A DNA stretch of 64,000 nt from Planococcus salinarum (lineage in GTDB: Bacteria > Bacillota > Bacilli > Bacillales_A > Planococcaceae): NCBI RefSeq assembly GCF_007004625.1, contig NZ_VIFV01000001.1:124001-188000 (forward strand), written 5' to 3'. The notes below the pieces were generated by a model. The model worked only from the letters and a program-made list of their open reading frames with translations, was not told the origin of the DNA and searched no databases. Made by a program: the position numbers and the translations under genes. Below are positions 37,126 to 46,253 of the stretch, piece by piece; the first letter of the stretch is position 1, and each line of letters starts with the position of its first letter.

Positions 37126-39138
37126 ATGAGTGCATTGCAAGAATTATTGGCTGATAACCTCGTTTTCAACCATATCCCTTTTCCCATAATCATTATGAAT
37201 GAAAACGGCCAAACCGTTTGGTGCAGCCGCCACGCAGAACGAGTTTTTCATATCCGATCGGAATCTGTGAAAGGACAGCAATGTCCTTATATGAATCCCG
37301 ATATAGCTGCTCTATATAAGTGTTCATGGGAAAAGATAGTAAACAGCAAAGATCCCGTCCGCCTCGAAGAAGTTGAAGTTGAGCTGGGCGACGGCACTTT
37401 GGCATATACAACCGTTGTAACAAAGGTCTTTCAATCAGAAAAAGAGAAGTTTATCCTCACGATTTTTGAAATGGATGAATCCCAGATTGCCGACTCTCCG
37501 TCACGGGAACTCGAAAAGCTGCGGAGCGGCCTGGATGCTTCGTTCATGATGCTTTATTTTGACGAAGAATTTTTGATTACTTACGCGAATCCGTTGTTTT
37601 TGAAATTGAGCAAATGGACGCCGAAACGCATCCTGGGCAAACCCATCTGGCAAATGTTCAGCGATTCCGAGGGGGATCATCAGCTGATCGAGGAAATGAT
37701 GGCAACCCTGAAAGCCGGGGAAGTATGGAACGGTGAAGCCAAAAAAATGAGGAAAGATGGCGAATTGTATTGGGTAGACCTGACCGCCATCCCGATTGTG
37801 CTTGCGGGCGCTGAAACCTATTACATATTCCTGGAGAAAGATATCACCGAAGCCAAGGAAACGCAGCGCCATCTGGAAGAGATCGCTTTTATCGATTCTG
37901 TGACCGGTTTGGAAAATCGACATCGCCTGGAACAGGTAGTCAATGAATTCATCGAAGAGAAAAAGCATTTTTCGTTCGTATTTTTTGATATCGACCGCTT
38001 CTATACATTGCGCGATGTGTCCAACAGCGACACGGAAAAAGAATTACTGATTGAATTCACAAAAAGGCTGCGGATGTATTTTTCCGATTCGCTGATTACG
38101 AGAACCGGCCTGCATGAATTCGCGTTGGTGACCCCTTTGAGCCAATGGTTCATAGAAGGTTTTCTTGCTTATCTGCAGCAGCATCCCATCTATATCCAGG
38201 GCACTGCGATACCATTGACCGTCAGCGGAGCCGTCACCCGTTATCCGGAGGACCAGCAAACTTTCGTCCATCTCATGAAAGCTTCGCATGCGACGATCAA
38301 AAAGATCAAAGAGCGCGGCGGGAGTGCGATTTCGGCCTTGACAGCGGATGACCACGAACGACTCAACCGAAAAGCTCTGATTGAACGCCGCCTCGTCCAT
38401 GCGCTCGACAAGAAAAACCTTGAGCTGCTTTATCAGCCGCAGGTCAACCTGAAAACCGGTGATGTCGAGCGCGTCGAAGCGTTGGTCCGCTGGCAGGACA
38501 CGGAAGCCGGAATTGTAACTCCTGATGAGTTGATTCCGATTGCCGAGGAAAATGGCATGATTCACGAAATCGGCAAATTTGTGCTCGAAACCGTCTGCCG
38601 CCAGTTGAAAGACTGGGGTTCGCGCGGCATTCCGATGAACGTCAGCATCAATTCATCCATCCGGGAATTCCGGGATAAAGATATGGCCCGCCTGTTCACG
38701 GAACATCTGACCATCAACGGCTGCGAAGCCAATCGTCTGACCATCGAAATCACTGAGAAATTCGCATTGGAAGCGGAGGCTGAGCACTCGATTGTCCGTC
38801 AGATGAAGCAGTTGCATCAAAAAGGGGTTTCATTCTCTCTGGACGATTTTGGAACCGGCTATGCTTCGTTCCGTTATATGCTGCTGTTACCGATTTCCAG
38901 CTTAAAGATCGATAAAGACATTATCCAATCGATCACCCAGCAGGAAAAGATACAAAAACTCGTCAACGGGATGATCCAATTCGGCAAATCCCTTGAACTC
39001 CAAGTGGTTGCTGAAGGTGTGGAAACAGAAGAACAACTCGAATTGCTGAAAGCCATGGAATGTGACAGCATCCAGGGATACATCACCGGCCACCCAATGA
39101 CCGTAAAAGAATTGGAAGCCTGGCTCCAACGTTCATAA
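37126..39138 (+). CDS. PAS-PAS-GGDEF(degenerate)-EAL protein, likely c-di-GMP phosphodiesterase
   Basis: The 670-residue soluble protein has two PAS-like sensor domains (about 10-125 and 135-250), a GGDEF-fold domain (about 255-405) and an EAL domain (about 420-665). The cyclase motif is lost: RTGLHEFALV stands where RxGGDEF belongs, so no c-di-GMP synthesis is expected. The EAL domain keeps EALVRW, NVSINSS, EITEK, DDFGTGYAS, LKIDK and AEGVET, all metal and catalytic positions, so hydrolysis to pGpG is likely. ATG at 37126 follows AAAAGGAG; seven upstream codons were rejected. No membrane segment. It may be triggered by a small-molecule or redox signal through PAS. Confidence 0.88.
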   Translation: MSALQELLADNLVFNHIPFPIIIMNENGQTVWCSRHAERVFHIRSESVKGQQCPYMNPDIAALYKCSWEKIVNSKDPVRLEEVEVELGDGTLAYTTVVTKVFQSEKEKFILTIFEMDESQIADSPSRELEKLRSGLDASFMMLYFDEEFLITYANPLFLKLSKWTPKRILGKPIWQMFSDSEGDHQLIEEMMATLKAGEVWNGEAKKMRKDGELYWVDLTAIPIVLAGAETYYIFLEKDITEAKETQRHLEEIAFIDSVTGLENRHRLEQVVNEFIEEKKHFSFVFFDIDRFYTLRDVSNSDTEKELLIEFTKRLRMYFSDSLITRTGLHEFALVTPLSQWFIEGFLAYLQQHPIYIQGTAIPLTVSGAVTRYPEDQQTFVHLMKASHATIKKIKERGGSAISALTADDHERLNRKALIERRLVHALDKKNLELLYQPQVNLKTGDVERVEALVRWQDTEAGIVTPDELIPIAEENGMIHEIGKFVLETVCRQLKDWGSRGIPMNVSINSSIREFRDKDMARLFTEHLTINGCEANRLTIEITEKFALEAEAEHSIVRQMKQLHQKGVSFSLDDFGTGYASFRYMLLLPISSLKIDKDIIQSITQQEKIQKLVNGMIQFGKSLELQVVAEGVETEEQLELLKAMECDSIQGYITGHPMTVKELEAWLQRS

Positions 39139-39146
39139 ACAATAAA

Positions 39147-39190
39147 AAAATCGGTATGCCACAGAATTAATTCCGTGTCATACCGATTTT
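39147..39190. terminator. Bidirectional terminator overlapping the end of the ThrE C-subunit gene
   Basis: AAAATCGGTATG / CATACCGATTTT arms with an inner GAATTAATTC pairing. The right arm lies inside the last codons of the minus-strand gene (stop at 39167), so coding and terminator functions share bases. Confidence 0.85.
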
Positions 39191-39634
39191 CTTTTGCATT
39201 TTTTTGGCCTGCTGCTTAAAGACCATTTGCATCAGAACTTCCGCAAATACCAATCCCATCGCAATTGCCCCTGAAATCATCAAGGCGTCAGCGGCGAAGG
39301 AGATGGCTTCAAAATAATTATTTTCCACAATACTGCGCATCGAATTATATGCCCTGCTTCCCGGCACAAGCGGGATGATGCCAGCGATACTGAAAACAAT
39401 CATGGGCATCTTAAACTTTTTGGCCAGTATGTGGGCAACTAAGGCCACCGCAAATGCTCCAGCAAAAGTTGCCTGAACGGAATCGCCAAAAACCTCGAAA
39501 AATAATCGGTAAATAAGCCAACCGCTCATCCCAACCAATCCACAACTCACAAGCGTTCTGCGCGGAGTGTTGAAAATAACACCGAACGCTCCTGCAGCCA
39601 AAAAACTCAAAAAGGCTTCCAATGGCCAATTCAT
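39167..39634 (-). CDS. Threonine/serine exporter, C-terminal-type subunit (YjjB-like)
   Basis: The 155 residues form about five membrane helices of the ThrE C-terminal domain (DUF3815-type): FGVIFNTPRRTL near residue 17 and the conserved FSIAGIIPLVPGSRAYNSM near 82. In many Bacillales the ThrE protein of actinobacteria is split into two adjacent genes, as here. Together with the neighbouring YjjP-like subunit it would export threonine or serine, or other small acids. ATG follows GGAGG. Twelve bases after the first subunit gene. Confidence 0.85.
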   Translation of the reverse strand: MNWPLEAFLSFLAAGAFGVIFNTPRRTLVSCGLVGMSGWLIYRLFFEVFGDSVQATFAGAFAVALVAHILAKKFKMPMIVFSIAGIIPLVPGSRAYNSMRSIVENNYFEAISFAADALMISGAIAMGLVFAEVLMQMVFKQQAKKMQKKIGMTRN

Positions 39635-39646
39635 CCAATTCCTCCT

Positions 39647-40402
39647 TTAAAATGAAAGTACCAGCGCAATTCCTGCACCGATTGCAAATGCAGTCAGGAA
39701 TGCCTCTGCCCCTTTGGATAAACCGGGGACGAAATGTCCGGCCATCAGGTCCCTTACCGCGTTCGTTATTAACAGGCCTGGAACCAACGGCATTACGGAA
39801 CCAATGATAATCGTATCCAAATCCTGGCCGAGTCCTGCGTAAATCACCAGCGAAGCCAGCGATCCGATTGCCAGTGCCCCGGTAAATTCAGCGAAAAATT
39901 TGACCCTTGTTTGTACAAGGATCGTTTCGACAATATAAAACCCCGTGCCTCCGATAACAAATGCAAAAGGAAGGTCTTCCCATCCCCCACCCATCAGGAT
40001 CAGGAAACAGGCACTTGTCACGGCGGCCGCCAAAACTTGAATCTGTATCGAAAATCTATAATCAGTCTGATCAATGATCTGCATTTCATCATAAGCCTGC
40101 TGCAAGGTCAATTCACCTGACACTAATCTTCTGGAAACTGCATTCACCAACGCCACTCTTTCCAAGTCCGTGCCCCGGCTTTTGATGCGGACAAACCTGG
40201 TTGTCATTTCATTGCTCGGAGAGAACATAATCCCTGATGGCGTCACAAAACAATGGGAATCCATCATTTTCTGGGAAACCGCCATTCGGATCATTGTGTC
40301 TTCGATCCTGTAAGTTTCAGCACCGCTTTCCATCATGATCTTTCCGGCAAGCAGAAAACAGTCCAGTGCCAGGTTTCTCCTGACTTCTCCTGCTTGAGTC
40401 AC
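39647..40402 (-). CDS. Threonine/serine exporter, N-terminal-type subunit (YjjP-like)
   Basis: At 251 residues it matches the ThrE N-terminal family (DUF1212): a cytoplasmic front part with MMESGAETYRIEDTM near residue 22 and FSPSNEMTTRFVRI near 60, then about five membrane helices including VIGGTGFYIVETILV and MPLVPGLLITNAVRDLMAGHF. GTG start after GAGGGGG. It is the first gene of a two-gene unit with the YjjB-like subunit. Substrate could be succinate (as in E. coli YjjPB) rather than threonine. Confidence 0.85.
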   Translation of the reverse strand: MTQAGEVRRNLALDCFLLAGKIMMESGAETYRIEDTMIRMAVSQKMMDSHCFVTPSGIMFSPSNEMTTRFVRIKSRGTDLERVALVNAVSRRLVSGELTLQQAYDEMQIIDQTDYRFSIQIQVLAAAVTSACFLILMGGGWEDLPFAFVIGGTGFYIVETILVQTRVKFFAEFTGALAIGSLASLVIYAGLGQDLDTIIIGSVMPLVPGLLITNAVRDLMAGHFVPGLSKGAEAFLTAFAIGAGIALVLSF

Positions 40403-40465
40403 ACCTATTCCCCCTCTTTCGCTTTACACTCGCCACTAATCATACAGCACATGAACCAAAATTAA

Positions 40466-40489
40466 AACGCCCCGCATAGGCGGAGCGCT
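40466..40489 (-). terminator. Terminator of the zinc alcohol dehydrogenase gene
   Basis: CGCTCCGC / GCGGGGCG hairpin (one G-T pair) with a CTAT loop; the minus strand continues TTTTAATTTT. Confidence 0.8.
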
Positions 40490-40513
40490 CAAATTAAATT
40501 TATATTTCCTGAG

Positions 40514-41653
40514 TTAAGGTTTCAGTACAACTTTTGTGCAGTCATCAGTGTGGTCATTGAAAATCTGATAGGCGTTGCTCGCCTCTTCCATCGGCATTAT
40601 GTGCGTAATAATTTCTCGCGGATCAATTTGCCCGCTGTTGATCATCTCAAAGATCCTCGGCATCAGATGCACTACCGGTGCCTGTCCCATTTTCATCGTG
40701 ACGTTTCGTTCGAAAATATTTCCGAGCGGGAACATATTGTAAGTCAGGCCATAAACCCCGGTCAATTGAATGGTGCCGAATTTGCTGACAGCGTCTTTCG
40801 CTATGTTGATGGCACTCAATGTGCCGCCCTGCAGTTTGAGTTTTTGCTGTGCCGCTTCCGCTGCGGACTTCTTGCCGTCCATTCCGACACAATCGATGAC
40901 AATGCGCGCACCGCCTTTCGTAAGCTCATGGATAAAGGCCCCTGTATTGTCGTGCTTGCTGAAGTCGACAATTTCCACATTGTTCATCTTCTTGGCCCGC
41001 TCCATACGGTATGGGAGTTCATCAACGGCAATAACTCGCGCCGCCCCTTTTTGCCACGCAAATTTCTGCGTCATCAGCCCGATCGGACCACAGCCAAGTA
41101 CCACAACGGTGTCTCCCTCTTTCACACCTGCATTCTCGACACTCCAATAGGCTGTCGGCAGAACATCCGAAAGGAACAGGACTGATTCGTCTTCAAGTTC
41201 GGAAGACTCAGGAATGATGAAGGGCATGAAATTTGCATAAGGCACACGCAAATACTCTGCCTGGCCCCCCGGATAGTTGCCATAGCGTTCCGTAAATCCG
41301 AAATAACCGCCCGTGTCAAAATGAGGATTGCCGTTGGAATTGTCGCATTGGCTTTCCATATCGTGGTCGCAAAAGAAACATTGGCCACAACTCACATTAA
41401 AAGGAATGACCACCCGGTCGCCTTTTTTAACTTTCGTCACATCCGCTCCGACTTCCTCCACAATCCCCATCGGCTCGTGCCCGATTACATAATCCTTATG
41501 CGTCGGCAATGCTCCCTGATAGATGTGCAAGTCCGATCCGCAAATTGCGGTGGAAGTGATTTTAACAATTATATCATCCTTTTTCTCAATTTCCGGATCC
41601 TTGACATTTTTCACCTGAATATCTTTCGCTCCTTGAAACGTAACCGCCTTCAT
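40514..41653 (-). CDS. Zinc-dependent alcohol dehydrogenase (MDR superfamily)
   Basis: The 379-residue enzyme has a catalytic zinc set (CGSDLHIYQG near residue 38, GHEPMGIVEEVG near 59) and a four-Cys structural zinc loop (CGQCFFCDHDMESQCDN near 90-105). The NAD site is VVLGCGPIGLM near 185, with AVDELPYRMERA following the second strand. The length and the 40-residue insert after the structural zinc resemble formaldehyde dehydrogenase-like (glutathione-independent) members, so formaldehyde or a longer aldehyde is possible. ATG follows GGAGGG. It is a monocistronic unit with its own terminator. Confidence 0.85.
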   Translation of the reverse strand: MKAVTFQGAKDIQVKNVKDPEIEKKDDIIVKITSTAICGSDLHIYQGALPTHKDYVIGHEPMGIVEEVGADVTKVKKGDRVVIPFNVSCGQCFFCDHDMESQCDNSNGNPHFDTGGYFGFTERYGNYPGGQAEYLRVPYANFMPFIIPESSELEDESVLFLSDVLPTAYWSVENAGVKEGDTVVVLGCGPIGLMTQKFAWQKGAARVIAVDELPYRMERAKKMNNVEIVDFSKHDNTGAFIHELTKGGARIVIDCVGMDGKKSAAEAAQQKLKLQGGTLSAINIAKDAVSKFGTIQLTGVYGLTYNMFPLGNIFERNVTMKMGQAPVVHLMPRIFEMINSGQIDPREIITHIMPMEEASNAYQIFNDHTDDCTKVVLKP

Positions 41654-41710
41654 CTAATATCCCTCCAGTTCATTTTCAGAATACTCTATTTCTTCCCGTT
41701 TTGACCCATA

Positions 41711-41747
41711 AAAAAACGTGCCAGGATAATTTTCCTGGCACGCCCTT
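41711..41747 (-). terminator. Terminator of the beta-propeller protein gene
   Basis: CGTGCCAGGA / TCCTGGCACG stem with an A/T-rich loop, followed on the minus strand by T-rich sequence. Immediately behind the stop codon at 41756. Confidence 0.9.
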
Positions 41748-41755
41748 TCCCGTAT

Positions 41756-43900
41756 TCAGTATTCGATACTGTCCCTGATTTCAAATGTATTCAAGTCGTA
41801 GCTCCTGATTTCGCTATTCGCAATGGTGAACAGTGTCTCGCCGATATAGATGAGACGCTGGACGCTGGTGTTCCAATCCTCGTATTGAGCGGAACTTTCC
41901 CTGATGAGATTTGCCGTCTGGTCAATGCCTTCCGGCGTAATCGTATAGACCATTGCCCCTTCTCCTTCAAACTCGATGTATTCCCCATTGGTTTCCTGAT
42001 ACAGAGAGACAGGGAAACCGAATAGATTTTTCTCCTGATGGGTAAACAACGCCTTGTGATCGTATTGCAAAGCAGAATTGGTTCCTTGTCCTCCGATGAT
42101 TTCCGTATCCTTTTCAATCGGATTTTCAAAATCGCTGACATCAAATAATGATATCTTCATCCCGCCAGTTACAACACGAGCTTCTCCTTCTTTGGAAGCG
42201 ACGAGTTTTGTGTCGGAACCGAAACCGATCAGAAGATCTTCACCCAGAGGATGTAAATAGTTGGAAAAACCAGGTATTTTCAGTTCTCCCAGCACTCGGG
42301 GCGCAGAAGGTTCAGCCACATCGATGACAAATAACGGATCCGTTTCCTTGAAAGTGACCATATATGCTTTGTCTCCCATGAAACGGGCTGAATAGATTCT
42401 CTCGCCTTTTGCCAAATCTTCGACTGCACCCACTTGCTGCATGCCGCCATCAAGGACGTAAAGGTGATTTTTCGATGGAGAAGCTTCATCCCATGCCACC
42501 CCTTCGGTAGTGACTATCCGGAAATAGCCATTGTATTCATCCATCGAAAACTGATTGAGCAGTGATCCTTTCACTTCGCTCGAAGCCAAAAAGCTGACCT
42601 CGGTTCCATCCAAAGCAAATTTAAAGATTTCCGTATTCGCCAGTTGCGGAATCCAGATGTCCATGGCAGCCTCCCCATCTTTGTCCTGCTCTTCCATCGA
42701 GACATAGGCAGGCGCAGTAAGATACAGGCTTTCTTTCGTCATGTAAAGCTGTTCACTGCCTCCGAGAAATCCTCTCGTCTCCATTTCATTTTTTTCAGGA
42801 TCATTCAGATCGATGGCTGAAACGATACTGTAGCTTCCTTCCATTGTTCCGGGAAGTATTGAAATACGGTCGTAGGGCAATGTGGAAAATCCCTTGCCTT
42901 TGTTTGAATCAAAGATTCTCGGCCGCAGTTCAACATCTTCTTCTTCCATCCTCCAAATATCCGGGTATACATTCGATACATAGTAGAGAATGCCATCTGT
43001 TAACCTGGCACCATTCAGACCGCCTTCAGTCCCCAGTTTCCGGAGAAATTGAGGGGAAGTCGGATCACTGATGTCATAAAAGAAGACGCTCGTCATGGAT
43101 ATATGCGGAGCAATTTCCTGCTCCACTTTTCCTTCCATGGGTGCAATGCCGTATTGGCTTCCCATCACCACCAAAGTGTTACCCGACAGAAACAGCTGCC
43201 GCGCATACATTTCAGGTTCCAGCAATAATTCCGCTGCAGACGTTAAATCATCCGGATTTTGCGCATCTGTAATGAGGACCCTCGAATCGCTGATGGAATA
43301 GATGTAGGAGCCGTCCGTTTTGACAAGATCCGCTTCATCGACGCCTTCCACCTGATTATTGGTTGAGGAATGGTCACCGCCGTCCTCCGTTCCCGCAGAA
43401 TCACTGGATGCAGATTCCTCGGCGGTTTCCCCCCCGCCTTCATCAAAAGCTCCGTAACGCTCATTACTCTTTTGCAATTCAAGTAACTGTCTGAAATAGG
43501 ATTTTAATTCCTCTTCATTTGAAAGTGCAGTAATTTCTTCCTGAACCGAAAACGTCACTTCACTATTGGCGAGGCTTTTCAGGAAATTCCTTTTGATTGC
43601 CGATTTTTCAACATGCAGAATGTAGTCGCCTGTTGGAATTTCCGGGATTTCAAGCGTCTTGCCATTATCGAGCAACGTCATTTCCACATCGACCGGTTCA
43701 TCTTCTGTATCCGTCAAATAGATATTTCCTTTATCGATGGCATCAGAATGGAGCTCAGAAGAAAAGTTGGCTCTCCACCCCTGCTCCGCCAACGCAATAG
43801 ATGAGGCACTTATTGATACTTTATCGATCATTAAGGCAAAACCGATTCCGATAGCGGCAATGATCGCGGCCGCAATAAGCCATAAACGTTTTTTCTTCAT
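41756..43900 (-). CDS. Membrane-anchored beta-propeller domain protein
   Basis: The 714-residue protein has a short basic N-terminus, one membrane helix (about residues 5-25), an acidic Ser/Glu/Gly-rich linker (about 150-185) and a long C-terminal region. This begins STNNQVEGVDEADLVKTDG near 190, a sequence diagnostic of the secreted beta-propeller (Pfam Beta_propel) family in Firmicutes and archaea. Repeated blades have YVLD and FYDISDP-like strands. Function is unknown; a surface or exported binding role is likely. ATG follows GGTGTGG. Monocistronic. Confidence 0.8.
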   Translation of the reverse strand: MKKKRLWLIAAAIIAAIGIGFALMIDKVSISASSIALAEQGWRANFSSELHSDAIDKGNIYLTDTEDEPVDVEMTLLDNGKTLEIPEIPTGDYILHVEKSAIKRNFLKSLANSEVTFSVQEEITALSNEEELKSYFRQLLELQKSNERYGAFDEGGGETAEESASSDSAGTEDGGDHSSTNNQVEGVDEADLVKTDGSYIYSISDSRVLITDAQNPDDLTSAAELLLEPEMYARQLFLSGNTLVVMGSQYGIAPMEGKVEQEIAPHISMTSVFFYDISDPTSPQFLRKLGTEGGLNGARLTDGILYYVSNVYPDIWRMEEEDVELRPRIFDSNKGKGFSTLPYDRISILPGTMEGSYSIVSAIDLNDPEKNEMETRGFLGGSEQLYMTKESLYLTAPAYVSMEEQDKDGEAAMDIWIPQLANTEIFKFALDGTEVSFLASSEVKGSLLNQFSMDEYNGYFRIVTTEGVAWDEASPSKNHLYVLDGGMQQVGAVEDLAKGERIYSARFMGDKAYMVTFKETDPLFVIDVAEPSAPRVLGELKIPGFSNYLHPLGEDLLIGFGSDTKLVASKEGEARVVTGGMKISLFDVSDFENPIEKDTEIIGGQGTNSALQYDHKALFTHQEKNLFGFPVSLYQETNGEYIEFEGEGAMVYTITPEGIDQTANLIRESSAQYEDWNTSVQRLIYIGETLFTIANSEIRSYDLNTFEIRDSIEY

Positions 43901-43968
43901 AAATCATCCACACCCTCTCTGCCTGCTTTTACTCATTAGACAGTCACGTTACAGAAAAGTTACAGAAT

Positions 43969-45150
43969 TTATGTAATTTCCTTGATCAGGTTCTGAAAGG
44001 CTGCTGTATACATTTCCGGATTTCGCCCCACCGGAGCGCTGCCCTGCGCCAGATCTTCGGTTCCGCCGACGTTGCCGCCGCTGCCCTCAATCAGCTTTTC
44101 GAGTACTTGTTTCATATTCCCACCGGAGTTCTTGCCTTTTGCGCAGATGAAACGTAGTTGCGAATGTTCCTGAACAATAAAGAGCAAATAAAGAAGGCCA
44201 TGATTCTCAGCGGTCAGCTTTGCCAATCGCTGTACTTCCTTGATCGGCCGGCCGCTGAAGTCTCTTATCAGCGCATCGCCTTCAGGACGGAGGCTTTCCG
44301 CTTCGGACTCAAGCAATTGAAGAGTGAGTTTTTTCAGCTTTTTTTCTTTGTCCTGCCTGTCGCTCAATAACGCGGCTGCCGCTTCCGGCAATTCGGCCGC
44401 AGGAACGTTAAAACTTCTTATCAACTGGTCGGCGACTGATTGCAGCAGATTGAAATGATTCAGCGCACGATTGCCGCACAGGAAGTAGACCCGGGTAGCC
44501 GATTTCGCTTTTTCCACCCGGACAATTTTAATCACGCCCAGCTGTGCCGTGTTGGTGAGATGCGTCCCCCCACAGGCATTGATGTCAGTATCCGCTATCT
44601 TGACCAGCCGGATCTCTCCCTCCACCGCGGGTTTCTTGCGCAACGACAGCCCGGAAGCCTGCTCTTGCGTCACCCATTCCGTTTCAATCGGAATATGGCT
44701 GGCGATCAATTGGTTTGCCTGCTGCTCCACCTGCTTTAATTGTTCAGCGCTGATTGATGGAACGTCAAGGTCGATTGATACCCGATCCGTTCCCAGATGA
44801 AAACTTTTTGTCGCCATACCAAATCCGTCTTCAAAAACCGCGCTTAATAAATGCTGGCCTGTATGCTGCTGCATATGATCGAAACGCCGCTCCCAGTCGA
44901 TTGCCGCGGAATATTCGCCCTGCGCCAGCGCACTTGTTGTATAATGACGGATTTCCCCGTCGACGGTCTGGACGTCGGTCACTTGCGTTTTCCCGATTAC
45001 GCCCTTGTCTGCCGGCTGTCCACCGCCTTCCGGATAAAAACAGCTCCGGTCGAGCACAGCGTAATGCCCTTTTTCGTCGATCCCAGTGGCAATAACATTG
45101 GCCTCAACGGACTGTGCCATTGCATCCTGATAAAAAATTCTGACTGTCAT
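43969..45150 (-). CDS. AlaX-type alanyl-tRNA editing protein (long form)
   Basis: A freestanding editing domain that removes Ser or Gly from mischarged tRNA(Ala). The protein has about 393 residues. The editing zinc motifs are HMQQHTGQHLLSA near residue 92 (HxxxH) and NACGGTHLT near 187 (CxxxH). A C-terminal DHHA1 domain is seen near 300-390, with GGxVGGxxDLAQG-like GSGGNVGGTEDLAQGSAP. This makes it AlaX-long rather than the short AlaX-S. ATG at 45150 follows GGGAGG; five upstream codons were rejected. Confidence 0.9.
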   Translation of the reverse strand: MTVRIFYQDAMAQSVEANVIATGIDEKGHYAVLDRSCFYPEGGGQPADKGVIGKTQVTDVQTVDGEIRHYTTSALAQGEYSAAIDWERRFDHMQQHTGQHLLSAVFEDGFGMATKSFHLGTDRVSIDLDVPSISAEQLKQVEQQANQLIASHIPIETEWVTQEQASGLSLRKKPAVEGEIRLVKIADTDINACGGTHLTNTAQLGVIKIVRVEKAKSATRVYFLCGNRALNHFNLLQSVADQLIRSFNVPAAELPEAAAALLSDRQDKEKKLKKLTLQLLESEAESLRPEGDALIRDFSGRPIKEVQRLAKLTAENHGLLYLLFIVQEHSQLRFICAKGKNSGGNMKQVLEKLIEGSGGNVGGTEDLAQGSAPVGRNPEMYTAAFQNLIKEIT

Positions 45151-45259
45151 ATGGTGACCTCCCATTTCGTTTTCGTTATACTCAAACCAGTCCGTTTTGT
45201 TTACCGGAAAGCATGGAGTGGAATTGTACTTATAAGATCAAAAGCAAGGAGGTACTATC

Positions 45260-46171
45260 ATGCCGAAATTTAAACGTTCAGTTTTATTGTATAACGCGCA
45301 GGCAGGAACGTCCACGCCGGATTCGGTCATTGCAATGACGGCCCCTGCGATAGCGGCCGTTTCAGAAAAATTGGAACTCATCCAGACCAACAGCCCGGAA
45401 GAATTGAGGGATGCTTGCAGGGAATTGCCTGCTGAAGTTGAGGCATTATTTGTCGCAGGAGGTGATGGTACGATCCATGACGCTGTTCAGGCCTTGTCCG
45501 ACGTTCCTGCACCTCCTCCGCTCGGAATCATTCCGAGCGGCACGTGCAATGATTTTGCCAGGACGCTTTCAATACCCATGGACTTGACACTGGCCGCTGA
45601 AGCCCTTGTCGACGGCTTCATAAAAGATGTTGATGCGGCCAATATAAACGGCCACTCTTTCCTGAATTTTGCGGGCATTGGCATCATTACAGACATCTCA
45701 ACAAACATCGATCTCCAGTTGAAGGAGCGTTACGGAAAATTGAGTTATTTCATGAGCGGCCTGCAATCGATGCGGCAGACTGAACCTTTCCCGATACACT
45801 TGACGGTTGATGGAGTTCACTATGAAGAAAACGGCGTACTCGCTCTGGCCATGAACGGCAAATCGATCGGAACACACGCCTTTCCAATGGATTCGATCGA
45901 CCCCTCTGATGGCCTGCTTGATGTTTTCATTATCCAGACTTCTTCGATTGCAGCGATGCTGGAATGGTTCTCGTTATCCAAACCTGACGTTCCCACCGAA
46001 AGTTTGGACCACATCCAGCATTACCAGGGCAAACACATCAACATCGAGACGGAGAGCCCGATGAATATCGATACAGATGGAGAGGTTTATTTAAAAACTC
46101 CCGCTGAAATCAAAATCCTTCCAAAAAAATTAAAAATGTTTGTTCCGAGGCCAGTGGAATCTTTAGGATAA
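45260..46171 (+). CDS. Diacylglycerol/lipid kinase family protein
   Basis: The 303-residue enzyme is of the DagK/YegS/LCB5 family. The nucleotide-binding glycine motif is VAGGDGTIHDAV near residue 67, GIIPSGTCNDFARTL lies near 92, and DPSDGLLDVFII near 214 supplies catalytic residues. It phosphorylates diacylglycerol or a related lipid, with glycerolipid recycling as the likely role. ATG follows AAGGAGG; the protein lacks membrane helices, as usual. It is divergent from AlaX and terminated at 46182. Confidence 0.88.
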   Translation: MPKFKRSVLLYNAQAGTSTPDSVIAMTAPAIAAVSEKLELIQTNSPEELRDACRELPAEVEALFVAGGDGTIHDAVQALSDVPAPPPLGIIPSGTCNDFARTLSIPMDLTLAAEALVDGFIKDVDAANINGHSFLNFAGIGIITDISTNIDLQLKERYGKLSYFMSGLQSMRQTEPFPIHLTVDGVHYEENGVLALAMNGKSIGTHAFPMDSIDPSDGLLDVFIIQTSSIAAMLEWFSLSKPDVPTESLDHIQHYQGKHINIETESPMNIDTDGEVYLKTPAEIKILPKKLKMFVPRPVESLG

Positions 46172-46181
46172 TCGAACAGCA

Positions 46182-46216
46182 AAAAAGCCCTGAAGAATTT
46201 TTTCTTCAGGGCTTTT
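46182..46216. terminator. Bidirectional terminator after the lipid kinase gene
   Basis: Fifteen-bp stem AAAAAGCCCTGAAGAA / TTCTTCAGGGCTTTT with a TTTT loop. It also lies downstream of the converging acyl-CoA dehydrogenase gene. Confidence 0.92.
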
Positions 46217-46253
46217 CTACTGTGTACGGGCTTACCTGGCATAAGCACAGGTT

